Program-made: the position numbers and the translations under genes | DNA from: Atherinomorus stipes | Lineage: Eukaryota; Chordata; Actinopteri; Atheriniformes; Atherinidae | Assembly (NCBI GenBank): GCA_023101725.1 | Contig: JALJCO010012814.1 | Location: 310,001 to 374,000, forward strand | DNA length: 64,000 nt | Reading direction: 5' to 3' | Notes under the pieces: model-generated | Seen by the model: only the letters and a program-made list of their open reading frames with translations | What the model was told of the DNA's origin: nothing | Databases searched by the model: none | Shown: piece by piece, positions 36,292 through 46,350 of the stretch | Position numbering within the stretch: the stretch's first letter is position 1 | How the letters are laid out: each line of letters opens with the position of its first letter

Positions 36292-37321
36292 AAAAAGGTA
36301 GAAAAAAATAAAAAAATAGTATATGATAAAAAAAGAAAGAAAAAATATGATTAAAGGAAAGTAAAAAAAAAGTATAGGGAGAGGAGAGTGAATTGTGTTG
36401 TATTATAATAAATTTGGGTGAGGAGAGAAATTTTTTTTTTTTTTATATTATATTGTTTTTTTTTTACTTTCAAGGGGAAGTGAATTTTTAATATGTTTTT
36501 TAAATAAAAATAAAAATGTTTATATATGTTAATTAATATGTAATTTCCTTAAAAAAAAAAATTTAAAAAAAAAATAAATTTTAAATTTAAAAAAAAAAAA
36601 AAGAAAAAGTTTTTAAAAAAAAACCAATAAATTAATTGAAAAATAAAGTAAAATATAGGGCTGCAAAAATATTAAATTACTAAACATATGGGAGAGAAAA
36701 GCGGGCTCTTTAAAAACCGACACAAAAGAGGGATTCTTTCGGAAGGACTAAAAAAGAGAACTATGGGAAGGAAATAAAAAAGACGGGCTAGAAAAAAAAA
36801 CGAACTCCGATGAAGGAGGGCCAAGCAAAGAGGGCTGACCGCAGGGTTAAAAGGCGAAAGAGACAGGAGAGCAGAAAGAGGGGGGCAACAAAAAACTTAG
36901 AAAAAAAGATAAAAAAAATAATAATAAAAGGGGGAAAATATATAGTGGGGGGGGGGGGGAATGGTTATTTTTGTAGAGGGGGTAAAAAAAGGGATGTTGA
37001 AAAAGGAGAAGGGGGGGGGGGGAAAAGAGAAAGAAGAAGAAGAGATAAGAATAGAAAATAATAAAAAAAAGGAAAAATGAAGAGGAAGGAATAAAATAAT
37101 ATGGAGGGAGGAGGGGGGGGGGGGGAGGGGAATATAAGGATTATCATTCTAAACTATAGAAGAATAGAAGAGCTGTGTACATTTAAGGTCATTTAAGGAC
37201 ATTCAAAGAATTACTGAAGCAAAGCCACTGAAAATGATGGAAAATTGGTTATTCATTATTGACCCATTCCTCTGGCTGGATCTCTTAAAGCATCTGTGAC
37301 AGATGAAATTTCCTCCTGCAG
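35668..37321 (+). other. anks1a: ANKS1A intron between SAM domains; abnormal base composition
   Basis: Bases 36060-37145 are dominated by A and T homopolymers, then by a purine-only texture with G runs at about 36947, 37010 and 37116, with very little C on this strand. The rest of the intron looks normal. The stretch is either an extreme low-complexity tract or an assembly fault. Confidence 0.7.
36060..37145. repeat. Extreme A/T then purine-rich low-complexity tract
   Basis: Bases 36060-36650 are almost only A and T homopolymers; 36650-37145 are almost only A and G. C is nearly absent on this strand. See the corresponding finding about a possible assembly artefact. Confidence 0.85.
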
Positions 37322-37468
37322 GTGAAAGCGCTGGGCTGTGACGGCAGCAGCTCCCTGTCCTCCTGGCTGGAGAATCTGGGTCTGAACGAGTACTTGCACA
37401 ACTTCCTGGCCAGCGGCTACCGCAGCCTGGACTGTGTGAAGAACCTGTGGGAGCTGGAGATCGTCAAT
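37322..37468 (+). CDS. anks1a: ANKS1A SAM2 exon
   Basis: The exon is 147 nt, phase 0 to 0. It encodes [20 protein letters not shown], then [20 protein letters not shown] and NLWELEIVN. This is the core of SAM2 (SWL..LGL..Y...F...GY.S.D.V..LWELE). It starts right after a CTCCTGCAG acceptor. Confidence 0.97.
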
Positions 37469-38424
37469 GTGAGTCGCAGTGACGTTGGTGGGACTGTGAG
37501 GAGCATCGGAGGGTGAAATTAGTTTTCAGCTGTGTTAAAAAAATTCAGTTTGACAGTTCAAACTCTGAAGGTGAATATGCAGACACTTGGGGGCATTTCC
37601 AATGCCAGATTTTAAGAAGTGAAAGCTGGAGGGTTGGTGGGGAGGTGCTGTGGGGGTTTTGGAAGGGGGAGGGGTTCATGGGGGTGATGCTGGGCTACGT
37701 CTGGTGGCGAGATGAAGATGTGATGGGTAGGAGATGGCGGGCGGGGCTGTTAGAGAAGGTGGAGCTGCTCACATACATTTATGATCGGGGCAATGGGGTC
37801 CTCTTATACCCTGTTTCCGGGGCTCCGCTGGGGTGGGGGAGGGCAGAGGGGGTGATTGCCCCATAGACCAAGTGTGTTATGAGTACGAATGCTTGATATT
37901 GGCTTCTTTTTTTTTTTTTTTTTTTTAACTGATATCAGATATGCCAATATTGTCTAACTCTTAATTTCCGATATACCGAACTGTGCAGACAACTGTAAGG
38001 TTGCAACTCTCATGTTTTGACTTTTGGAGTGAGAGGAGAAGTCGTTGAAGAGTTAGGTGTATAATGTATTTTTTGGACTATGAGGGCAGGGTCATATTTG
38101 GCATGATTGGTTTAACTGACCGGGTGTCAAAAGTCTGGTACAAACGGCCTCCGGTCACACTTACAAAGTTGGAAACTCGCCACTATGCCACCATCTCATG
38201 TGACCACATTTGCGTACAATCATTGTGTGCAATCATTGGTAGGAATTTGTATTGTACCATCTGTTATAAAAAGACAAGGATTTACGTCCTCATGCAGATG
38301 AATGAAGCTAGACGGATAGAACAGGCTCAGGAAAAAACAGCTGAAATGGTTGTATAAGGAATTTTTAATTAAATTAATATGTTATCTTGTATCAAGTTGG
38401 TAATATTCCTTTTTTTCCTTCCAG
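37469..38424 (+). other. anks1a: ANKS1A intron with G-rich segment and repeat fragment
   Basis: Bases 37500-37870 are strongly G-biased on this strand and stay open for 118 codons. The predicted peptide has no recognisable domain and is not bounded by splice sites that would join the gene. A fragment related to the ATATC-rich repeat at 25222 lies at about 37883-37990. Confidence 0.5.
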
Positions 38425-38532
38425 GTGCTAAAAATCACCCTGCTTGGTCACAGGAAACGCATCATTGCCTCCTTAGCGGAAAGGCCTTACGAGGAGCCTC
38501 CAGTAAAACCTCCCCGTTTGTCTCAGATCAGG
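38425..38532 (+). CDS. anks1a: ANKS1A exon, end of SAM2 and nuclear-signal-like segment
   Basis: The exon is 108 nt, phase 0 to 0. It encodes [20 protein letters not shown] and [16 protein letters not shown]. LxGHRKRI(I/L)ASL is the last SAM2 helix; the equivalent basic patch in AIDA-1 is a concealed nuclear localisation signal. PPVKPPR resembles an SH3 ligand. Confidence 0.97.
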
Positions 38533-39500
38533 GTGAGGGCTACACACTGCTACTGCAGTAATCTTCCTTTCATTTCAGGCTCGCCTACTTTATTTCAAAA
38601 ATACAAATGTTGCATAGGAATATGCTAAACTAAGAAAAAGTGAGGCATATTCAACATTCAGGTGAAATTTACAAAAATTATGAAAAAGTTGATGTTACAT
38701 GATAAATGTAGGGCATGAATCCTGCAATGGAAATTTCTCATCTCAATTTATTTTAACAAAAGCAGACAGTAATGGGTATACTAAATCATAAAACGTTAGT
38801 GTGTCAGCCACTTGTCATGTGTTCGGTGAAGAGATCTGACTAGATAAAAGCGTAACCTGAACATTTAGTAGTTGTTTCATGGTTCAGTCACTTCTTTCAG
38901 GTTTTTTGTGGTCAACCATCAGCATGTTATGCAATAAATACTTAAACAATGAACATTTTCTACATGTGGATTCAAAGGTTTATAGAAAGTGGAATTAAAG
39001 GGGTACTGTGTAGCTTTTGGCCACTAGGGTCGCTAAACCTGTAACTTCCCACAGGCCACACAACTATCACAAAATTAAACAGTGTATCTGTAATTTGGAA
39101 TCATGTTGACAGACCACTTTGATCAGCTGATAGCAAAGTCATCAAGCCATAAAGCAAAGGGCTCCAGGTCACATGATTCAATGAGACTGATCTGCTCCTG
39201 AAAAGTTACAATGTCTGTTTTTTTAGGAGGGCAGCCCCCTTGGAGCCGGCATGTGTAAAGTTGTATTGACCCCAGAAATCAGTTATCACTTACTGTACAT
39301 CAGGCCAATGTTTGGGTCAAAAGTTACACGGTATCCCTTTAAGTCCACTGGAAAAGTTATGATGCATTAAAGGTTTATTCTGACATCATACAAAAAGCCG
39401 AATATCCCTAACTTTTTTGGAGTAGTGTATATGAACTTGCTAACAATCATGTTTACATCCATCTCAGAGAAACTAACTGTGTGTGACTCCATCCCAGCAG
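38533..39500 (+). other. anks1a: ANKS1A intron built largely of repeats
   Basis: A TTAA-flanked element occupies 38995-39342. The text just before the next exon (near 39400) ends in CTAACTTTTTTGGAGTAGTG, which resembles the end of a Tc1-type transposon. An in-frame tandem acceptor lies at 39491-39500. Confidence 0.55.
38995..39342. mobile_element. Short DNA transposon with AGGGGTACTGTG ends, copy 2
   Basis: TTAAAGGGGTACTGTGTAGC pairs with GTTACACGGTATCCCTTTAA, with TTAA at both ends. It is about 130 bases longer than the 22481 copy, with an extra block around 39080-39200, so one copy carries an internal deletion. Confidence 0.8.
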
Positions 39501-39671
39501 TACCAGGACCTGCCTGGATCCCAGACTTCTTCTCCGCTCAGTCAGATGGAATCTTACTCGGGACACTCGATGGACCCTCTGCTGCCTGGAGGAGAGTCGG
39601 GCAGGAAGAAAGCGCCAGACGCCGACTATGATGCCGCCCAAAGATATCGCAGTGAGCGACACAGACCTCAG
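39501..39671 (+). CDS. anks1a: ANKS1A linker exon between SAM2 and PTB
   Basis: The exon is 171 nt, phase 0 to 0 (174 nt if the upstream AG of the tandem acceptor is used). It encodes YQDLPGSQTSSPLSQMESYS, then GHSMDPLLPGGESGRKKAPD and an Arg-rich end. QTSSPLSQ and DLLLP-like text match human ANKS1A. The donor is CAG|GTATAG. Confidence 0.93.
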
Positions 39672-39761
39672 GTATAGCCTTAATGTGCATCTTCTGGACC
39701 ATCTTTACATGATGCTGTGGCTAGAGGAGGACTCTTTTGGTAATACAAGTCATTTTCCCAG

Positions 39762-39899
39762 GAGCGATACGAAGAGTGGCATCGAGAACCCCGTTTGACT
39801 CTGCGGCCGCCAAGTCTAGCAGCACCATATGCCCCAGTCCAGAACTGGCATCACCAGCCTGAGAAACTCATCTTTGAATCCTGCGCCTACGAAGCCAGT
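39762..39899 (+). CDS. anks1a: ANKS1A exon, start of PTB domain
   Basis: The exon is 138 nt, phase 0 to 0. It encodes [20 protein letters not shown], then [20 protein letters not shown] and [22 protein letters not shown](N/S)[12 protein letters not shown] is almost identical to human ANKS1A. The donor AGT|GTACAG is weak. Confidence 0.96.
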
Positions 39900-39976
39900 G
39901 TACAGTAGCCCGTTTCTCTACTATGCAAATCATTTTTATTGAATAAATCACAAATGTTTCTCTCTTGTCTTAATAG

Positions 39977-40048
39977 TACCTTGGTTCCATGCTTATTAAG
40001 GATCTGAGAGGAACTGAGTCCACGCAAGATGCTTGTGCCAAAATGCGG
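39977..40048 (+). CDS. anks1a: ANKS1A PTB exon
   Basis: The exon is 72 nt, phase 0 to 0, encoding [20 protein letters not shown] and AKMR. YLGSMLI is the first PTB strand. Human ANKS1B has KEL here, so KDL supports ANKS1A. Confidence 0.97.
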
Positions 40049-40147
40049 GTATGCAGTAAATCTCTCTAGTATCTGAATATGCAGATGATTTTATAGATGA
40101 TGTATGAGAAGTCTGTAAATCACACTCATGTGGGGTTTTATCTTCAG

Positions 40148-40234
40148 AGGTCCACAGAACAGATGAGAAAAATCCCGACCATCGTCCTGTCAGTCACCTA
40201 CAAGGGTGTGAAGTTCATCGACGCAGCCAACAAG
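40148..40234 (+). CDS. anks1a: ANKS1A PTB exon
   Basis: The exon is 87 nt, phase 0 to 0, encoding [20 protein letters not shown] and VKFIDAANK. It lacks the extra ANCQ residues I remember in ANKS1B at this junction. The acceptor is ATCTTCAG. Confidence 0.96.
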
Positions 40235-40690
40235 GTCAGCACCCGACTGGCTCTGTGCCCTCACACCGCCCCGTCTGTGTCCAGTTTGACCCTTTAACCC
40301 ATCTTATCCTCACTGTCACCTCATGCCTCGAACTCAGGCCAATGCAAACAGATCCACATTACTTCCAACTGACACCATGTGCAGCCATGTGTACAAAGTT
40401 TTACAAAGCTCACATTTCTTCCTTTTCTGTGGTCATAACTGCCATGCCAGTGAGTTTGCATCATGTTTGTGTTTCTGATCCTGCTGATATACAACAGTTA
40501 CATCCTGCTTTCACTTTTTATGGCTTCATGTTCTGTTAGAGGCGTGGGAAAAGAAAACTTCCCCTTCTAAATTCACCTCTTGGCAGTTTCAGATCATCAC
40601 TTCTTGCTTTTTATTTTGCTTTTATACCACTGTGAATTTTTTAATGAAAGGCTAAGAGCTCACTTATAATGAGTATTTCTTTTGGTGCAG

Positions 40691-40828
40691 AACATCATCG
40701 CCGAGCATGAGATCCGAAATATATCGTGTGCAGCCCAGGACCCGGAGGACTTGTGCACGTTTGCGTACATCACTAAAGACCTGCAGACGAGCCACCATTA
40801 CTGCCATGTTTTCAGCACAGTAGACGTG
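40691..40828 (+). CDS. anks1a: ANKS1A PTB exon
   Basis: The exon is 138 nt, phase 0 to 0. It encodes [20 protein letters not shown], then [20 protein letters not shown] and FSTVDV. The LCTF and [16 protein letters not shown] readings are the ANKS1A forms (ANKS1B has LSTF and FTAFDV). Confidence 0.97.
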
Positions 40829-41981
40829 GTAAGGACTGGAGTTCACCTAGAAATGATTGATTTATGCTTGCATGCGGATGTTGCAGAGTCCCCCCCGAAA
40901 GCCAGAATGTGTCAGTTCCAACAAACCCATCCTAGACTACTTTAATCAAACTAATAGAAATGATTGCTCTTTTAAAGTCAAAGTCACTTCTGATTGCTGA
41001 TGTGAGTCCTGGATGCAGACATGCAAACTACTGAACAATAAAAGAAAAAACATGAAATATTACAGCATTGCGAACGTTCCATCTGGCTTATTTGAATTCC
41101 TCCAACATTGCCCGTCATAGTAACGCAGAGGAAATGTGACGGGCTGCATAGTCGACACTCTTATCTCTAGACGGTCCTATCTCCTCAAGGTGTCATGCTT
41201 CAGTTGTGCATGATGGCCTCCTCAGAGACACAGCACCACTCCGACCATGATAAGCAGCCCTTTATTACCTCTCTGCCCCGCCCCCTGAGATATGATCGTT
41301 TTACTTCTGATCTGCCTCATAGAAGTGGAGTAAACTTAACAAAGCAGGGTTTCCTCAGGTGGCAGTTGCTTTCTGAGTTCTGAGACACCCCCCACACCCC
41401 CTTTTTTTTTTTTTTTCCAGCAGCAGCTTGATAAACATCACAGGCTGCAACAAGGCCACGATTGTTATTCTGGCCTGCACTGACCATCTTGCAGCTCTCA
41501 CCAGATACGATCCTCCCCACACACTGAGACTCAGAGCTCATCTCTGCTTGGTGCAGAGGGCAAGAAGCACATCAAGGCTTCATGGAAACTATGTAGTAAT
41601 GCACGACACATCTGTCTCTAGGCAGGTTCCCTCTTTCAATTACATACAGATGATTGCAGAGCTCCACGTCATGTTTCTGTCAAACACAGCTCAGACCATA
41701 GCTTTGCTTTTTCAGCCCCCTAAAGCATGTAGAGAATGACTCTTCTCTTCAGTCTAAGGTGCTTATTCGCATTAATAAGCTGTCATCCACCAGATTTAAG
41801 CTATGCAGGATGAATCCAGTTTAGCTCTGCTTCTGCATGTTATGCAAGTTGGTTTTGAAGTCCTGATGAAAGTCATTTTTTTCTCCTTGCTTTTGTCTGC
41901 TGAGTACAGTGTTTTTCTGTTAGCTGGAAAATCAGAGCCCATTAAATTTAAAAGAACTCCTTGATCTCCGTCTCTGTATAG
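40829..41981 (+). other. anks1a: ANKS1A intron, 1.15 kb
   Basis: There is a 16-base T run near 41401, followed by unique-looking text. I see no exon or recognisable element. Confidence 0.55.
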
Positions 41982-42164
41982 AACCTGACCTATGAGATTA
42001 TACTGACGCTGGGACAAGCATTTGAGGTGGCCTATCAGCTGGCTCTGCAGGCCCAGAGGACCAAACAGCAGCAGAACCTTCCAGTGGGAACCAGTTCAGA
42101 GGTCATCGAGACAAAGTCCAGCCGACCCGTGCCCAAACCCAGAGGCAGCGTACGGAAGTCAGGG
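41982..42164 (+). CDS. anks1a: ANKS1A exon, PTB C-terminal helix and tail
   Basis: The exon is 183 nt, phase 0 to 0. It encodes [20 protein letters not shown] and then [16 protein letters not shown]. It continues [19 protein letters not shown]. The first block is the long C-terminal PTB helix. PVPKPR is a conserved SH3-type motif. Confidence 0.97.
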
Positions 42165-43103
42165 GTGAGTCAGACATCAAGTATATTTGTTGCAGAAGGT
42201 TTCAAATAGTGTGGAAAACAGCTGAAGCATGAAAAAAGTTGTAACCTTTGCAAATATCTCGTTGTTTGGAATCGGGTTAGATTCTTGTGGGATTCTGCAG
42301 CTTTGTATGTCATCGTAGCTGCACTGTGCTGGTGTGTCTGCGTCCATTTGCATTGAATCATTACAAAATGAAGTTGTGCTACATATGAATTAGCTAACTG
42401 CACCTCAGGGATGTGTCACACATCTCCAGCTGCAGCACAACAGACTGGCATAGTGTGATTTCACGCTTACTGATTGCTTCAGTGTCCATCTGTTTCCTCT
42501 TCACAATAACACACCTTTACCTGTAGTCACCACCTGTCTCTAAGCTCTCTATTCTTTGCCCCCTCTTTTTACTTCCTTCCTTTCTTACTCTGTCTGAGTC
42601 TCCTCTTTCCCCTGGCGGTGTTACCTTTCCCAGGACTCTCCTCCTCTCGACAGTTGTTGCTGTTATTGTTACACCTGCACCACCCACCACCCCTCCTCCC
42701 CACTGCTGCACTCTACCAGTCCTGCTGTACAAGTGCTACCTGCTGTCCCATCTCCACCCTCTCACACTTTGTTCTTTCTATATCTGCCTTTTTTTGTACC
42801 CTGAAATCCTCATAAAAAGCTTTTTACATTCATATTCTTAATGTTTCTCACATTATTAATGAAAAAACACAGTTTGACTTTAATGTACTCTTTTAGCAAT
42901 TGATTGTTTGACTGTGCTGCCCTCTAGTGACAGTTTAATAGAAAGACAGGCAAAGTTTGCAGCTACAGAGAAGTGTGCTGTCTGATCTGACAGCCACTTC
43001 TCTAATAATTTAAATGCTTGAAAAAAAAGGTTAATTGTTTTTTTAAGTGATTAAGTATCACCTGAAATGCATTGATAAAATTATTATTACTGTTACATTT
43101 ATT

Positions 43104-43198
<95 letters not shown>

Positions 43199-43779
43199 TA
43201 TGTATGTGTGTTTAGTTGTATAAAATATACTTCATGGTTTAGTATTTCTGCAGCAGGTGGGAGTGCAGAGCAACAACAGCTGTTTCAGACAGATTCATAT
43301 GTACCATACCTGAGAAGCCAGACTTTCCCCTGTGAAAGGTTCATCATCATCAGAGATGACATCTGTCATGAGCAAGACATTCTTTTGTATTACATAATAA
43401 ATCCAAAGAGTTCATGGTATTTGTGCGGGGGGTAGGAATTAAATTGTATAAAAGTTTCTAAGTGTAAAGATAATTTTTTTCCGGTTAGAAATGAAACATT
43501 GTTTTCAAAGCTTATTAAATAAAACCCAATGACTGTGTCCAGTACACACCACCTGCTCATCTCATGGTAATAGCTGATCCTGTTGATGCAGTGTAATGTT
43601 AAATCCATGAGGTCGTCATGCAGCTTTGTGAGTGTATTTTAGATCAATGTCAGCGTAAACCTTTGCAGCCTGCAGGCAGATTAACAGGAATTCTAATTTA
43701 ATTAATGTCAGATGAGAAGTGAATGGTTGTGTGAAGAGTAATTAAGACAGATCCTGATGTTGTTTTTCTGAACTTACAG
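42165..43779 (+). other. anks1a: Last ANKS1A intron, 1.6 kb, with AT microsatellite
   Basis: It contains a pyrimidine-rich stretch at 42530-42790 and an AT microsatellite at 43109-43195. I see no exon. Confidence 0.6.
43109..43195. repeat. AT dinucleotide microsatellite
   Basis: About 43 AT units, with one G interruption near 43145. Confidence 0.95.
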
Positions 43780-43896
43780 GGGGACCTGGTAGAAACGGAG
43801 GGGGATTCTCAGTCCCAGGGTAGTGCCACGTGGCTGGTTGACCCCAAGGAGTCCAAGCGCACTATCAGCACTAAGTACGAGACCACTATATTCTGA
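43780..43896 (+). CDS. anks1a: ANKS1A last coding exon and stop
   Basis: The coding part is 117 nt, phase 0, with TGA at 43894-43896. It encodes GDLVETEGDSQSQGSATWLV, then DPKESKRTISTKYETTIF. WxVDPK..SKR(S/T)(L/I)STKYETTIF is the conserved ANKS1 C-terminus. The terminal residues could serve as a PDZ ligand (inference). Confidence 0.97.
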   Translation, partial: GDLVETEGDSQSQGSATWLVDPKESKRTISTKYETTIF

Positions 43897-44951
43897 AGGG
43901 ACCCCTCCTCCTCCTCCTCTGGGCCTGGACTCACCTTTCCTCCCCCCCTTCCTTCTGTGTGCCTTTCACTGTGACTCGGCCTCTTCCTGGACCTCTGCAC
44001 TCCCTCCCCACCTCCTTCTAGTCATCCTCTAGACATCTAACTGCTCGTGCTCCTTCCTAACGTTACACCACCACTTCTGTAATCTGTATTGGTTGTCAGT
44101 GCGATCTCTCCACCCCCCAGCGGACACCATCCCCTCTGTCTGCCACTCACCTCCTCTCTTCACCTTGTATGCTTTCTCAGCTCTTGTCGTCACCGCTTTC
44201 CTTCTTTTTCCCACCGACTGACCGTCAGCCTTCCACCGTGTGCTCTTGGTGATCAGCTCTTTCTTTTCCGCTGCATTAGGCGACGGCCGCTCTGAGGCTT
44301 TTCGCTCTGATCTTTCACCTCCCGACTCTCCCGAGCGCTGACAGAATCTGATTAACGGCAGCCAAGAGCGAGCCGCCGCACACATCCTCCACCTGGATGG
44401 ACACGTTTCCTGAGGAAACTGTGGAGCTGCTCCTGTATTTCTATGCATCAGCCAGACTTTAGCAGACTGTTTCAGTGCAGTGGGGTGCAGGTGTTGGAGA
44501 GGTTACACACAGTATGAAGTGAGGGAGTGTTTTATTTTTAACTGTTCTCTGCCTGCTGTGAGTTAAAGCAGGCTGACATCTTAGCACTGTGATGATGTCC
44601 TTCTTGGATGGACATATAAGAGGGCAGGCGATAGTCCAAACCAACTGCTGCACTCTTCATCTGTCCATCCATCAAAGCAACAGGATTCAAAGCTGATGGC
44701 ATGACTAACTATGACTAAGCACTTTTACCAAATCTTCATGTGTGTAAAAATAAGTGCATTTCCTCTGTTTCTTCTTCTTTTAACAACAAATGCCTTTGAT
44801 GTTCATCCCATCAGCATTGCCTTTTTGTTTGTTTGTTTGTTTTTTTGCCAATGGTACCAGGTTAATGTTTCACTGCTGTTGGGGAGAAGAGTTAATCATT
44901 ATTTGTTTACATCAGTTTACTGTTTGTTTTGCTTCATTTTAACCTCCCTCC

Positions 44952-44953
<2 letters not shown>

Positions 44954-45032
<79 letters not shown>
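44954..45032. repeat. GT microsatellite in ANKS1A 3' UTR
   Basis: About 39 uninterrupted GT units occur. In RNA this would be a UG repeat. Confidence 0.95.
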
Positions 45033-45033
<1 letters not shown>

Positions 45034-46315
45034 TGTGGGTGTGTGCCTTCCCTGTAGCTGAACACTGTGGCTGCTCCCAGTCAGTGAGACAAGACAGGAG
45101 TGAGCCATGATGCATGGCTGGTGGGATGTTTTTGTTTGCTTGTTTGTTGTTAAAAGTGGCCCACTTCCCATGCAGCAGATTGCATCCTCATCATCATCAT
45201 CTTGCTGCTCACCATGGTAACGCAACGCCACCGACCTGGAGACAAAGACGATGCTGCAGGCTCCCCCTCAGCTCACCTGATCTCTCTCCACACACACACA
45301 CACACACACACCTCTGTTCAGCCTCCTGTCCGTCAGAGAGCGACATGAGAGCTCCATGTGTTTCTGCTCTGTCCTTTTCCTGAGACATGACTCATGTCTC
45401 CTTCACAGAGAGTTGGTGTTTACTGTTTGAGGAAATAGCTGCAGGTTTCAATGCAGAACTTTTGTTTAAAGGGGAAGTGGCAAAAATAAGGAACAAAACC
45501 TTTTTTTTTTTCTTTGCAGGCACTCCTTCCTATATCCAAACATTAGAGCTTCTCTTCATGACTATCAGCTTACATAAATGTGATAGACGATGTAATCCTG
45601 CATGGGAGAAACTCTCTAACGAAACTCAACACTACAAAGACTGTTTTATAATAATTTCCTAGGCTTTAATTGTCCTAAAAACTGTTGAGTTTTTCTTTTA
45701 AAATAGGTTTTGTTATTTTATAGGACAATGCGTCCTAATGCTGGAACTGGATCATATGGGATTCACTGCAGTTCCCTCTCGTCTTTTCCTCTTTTTTTTT
45801 AATCTTCACCTAATCTTGACAAGATTATTCACCAAACCTGCCATGCAGGCTGGTACGACTTTAGATTTTAGCTGCAGAACAGACCAATAGGGCACAGCAT
45901 GTTTCTCTAGCTAACTCCCAGTATGTTGACTGTTAATGGTACTGTCTGGTCCACCATTGTGTATCCGGGTACGTAGTGGGGTCAGTTTTCATTTAACTGT
46001 TGTATATGTGGTACGTTATCTGGCCAGTACGGTAACACGCTGGCACACCGTCTCGAGCCTGCCGGTGTCGGCACCTTCAGCCATCAGCCTGGTCCTGTTC
46101 TGCTTTTGCACATTGCCAAGGATCAGGAGACATTTTTGGTACTAATCTTATGATAACTGATGAGAATGAAATTGTACATGATTCTAGCGGTCTGTATTTT
46201 GATACTTGAATGATTTCTGTTTTTATAGATATCTATATATATGTATATGTATGTATGTACTTATGTAATTTTTGACGTTTGTCAAAAAAGAGAGAAAAGG
46301 ACTATGTCTTATGAA

Positions 46316-46336
46316 AATAAACATATCGTGAATAAA
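46316..46336 (+). terminator. anks1a: Poly(A) signals of ANKS1A
   Basis: Two AATAAA hexamers, at 46316 and 46331, precede an A-rich stretch. They are the best candidates for transcript 3'-end formation after the stop codon at 43896. Confidence 0.6.
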
Positions 46337-46350
46337 TACCCTGTGATTTA

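Larger units (their letters stand above)
4205..46336 (+). other. anks1a: ANKS1A (Odin) gene, 5'-truncated by window edge
   Basis: This is a multi-exon gene for the ankyrin repeat, SAM and PTB adaptor ANKS1A. Twenty-two coding exons (listed separately) join with compatible phases into 999 residues plus stop, about 145 short of full length. In visible-residue numbering the order is: five ankyrin repeats (1-185), a Pro/Ser-rich linker (186-540) with a conserved RSLSKSDSDLL phosphosite, SAM1 (about 544-613), SAM2 (about 616-690), PTB (about 790-925) and a tail ending KYETTIF. In mammals the protein binds activated Eph receptors (EphA2 through SAM1, EphA8 through PTB) and affects EGF receptor trafficking; this is family knowledge. 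The identity over ANKS1B rests on [35 protein letters not shown] split over exons 17-21, and [12 protein letters not shown]. The start codon and first ankyrin repeats are outside the window. The gene end is set by AATAAA at 46316 and 46331. Confidence 0.96.
43897..46350 (+). other. anks1a: ANKS1A 3' UTR
   Basis: The stretch from the stop codon to the AATAAA hexamers at 46316 and 46331 is followed by an A-rich tract at about 46350. It starts with a pyrimidine-rich 400 bases and includes a long GT repeat. The length of about 2.4 kb is an inference from the poly(A) signals; a third AATAAA at 46492 is a possible later end. Confidence 0.65.

Noticed and set aside
36810..37061. Lys/Arg-rich reading frame in the purine tract
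   Set aside because: An A/G-only sequence always translates to Lys/Arg/Glu/Gly. The tract may itself be an artefact.
37513..37866. A 117-codon open stretch as a separate small gene
   Set aside because: It is explained by G-rich composition (few stop codons). It has no ATG context, domain or splice logic.
4205..43896. Identification of the main gene as ANKS1B
   Set aside because: The PTB residues ([25 protein letters not shown]), the absent ANCQ insertion and the tail [12 protein letters not shown] all match ANKS1A better. Only the upstream SAM1 extension resembles an ANKS1B isoform, and the exon it continues into reads [13 protein letters not shown] as in ANKS1A.
44917..45231. Minus-strand frame rich in Thr-His repeats
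   Set aside because: It is the translation of the GT microsatellite in the ANKS1A 3' UTR.
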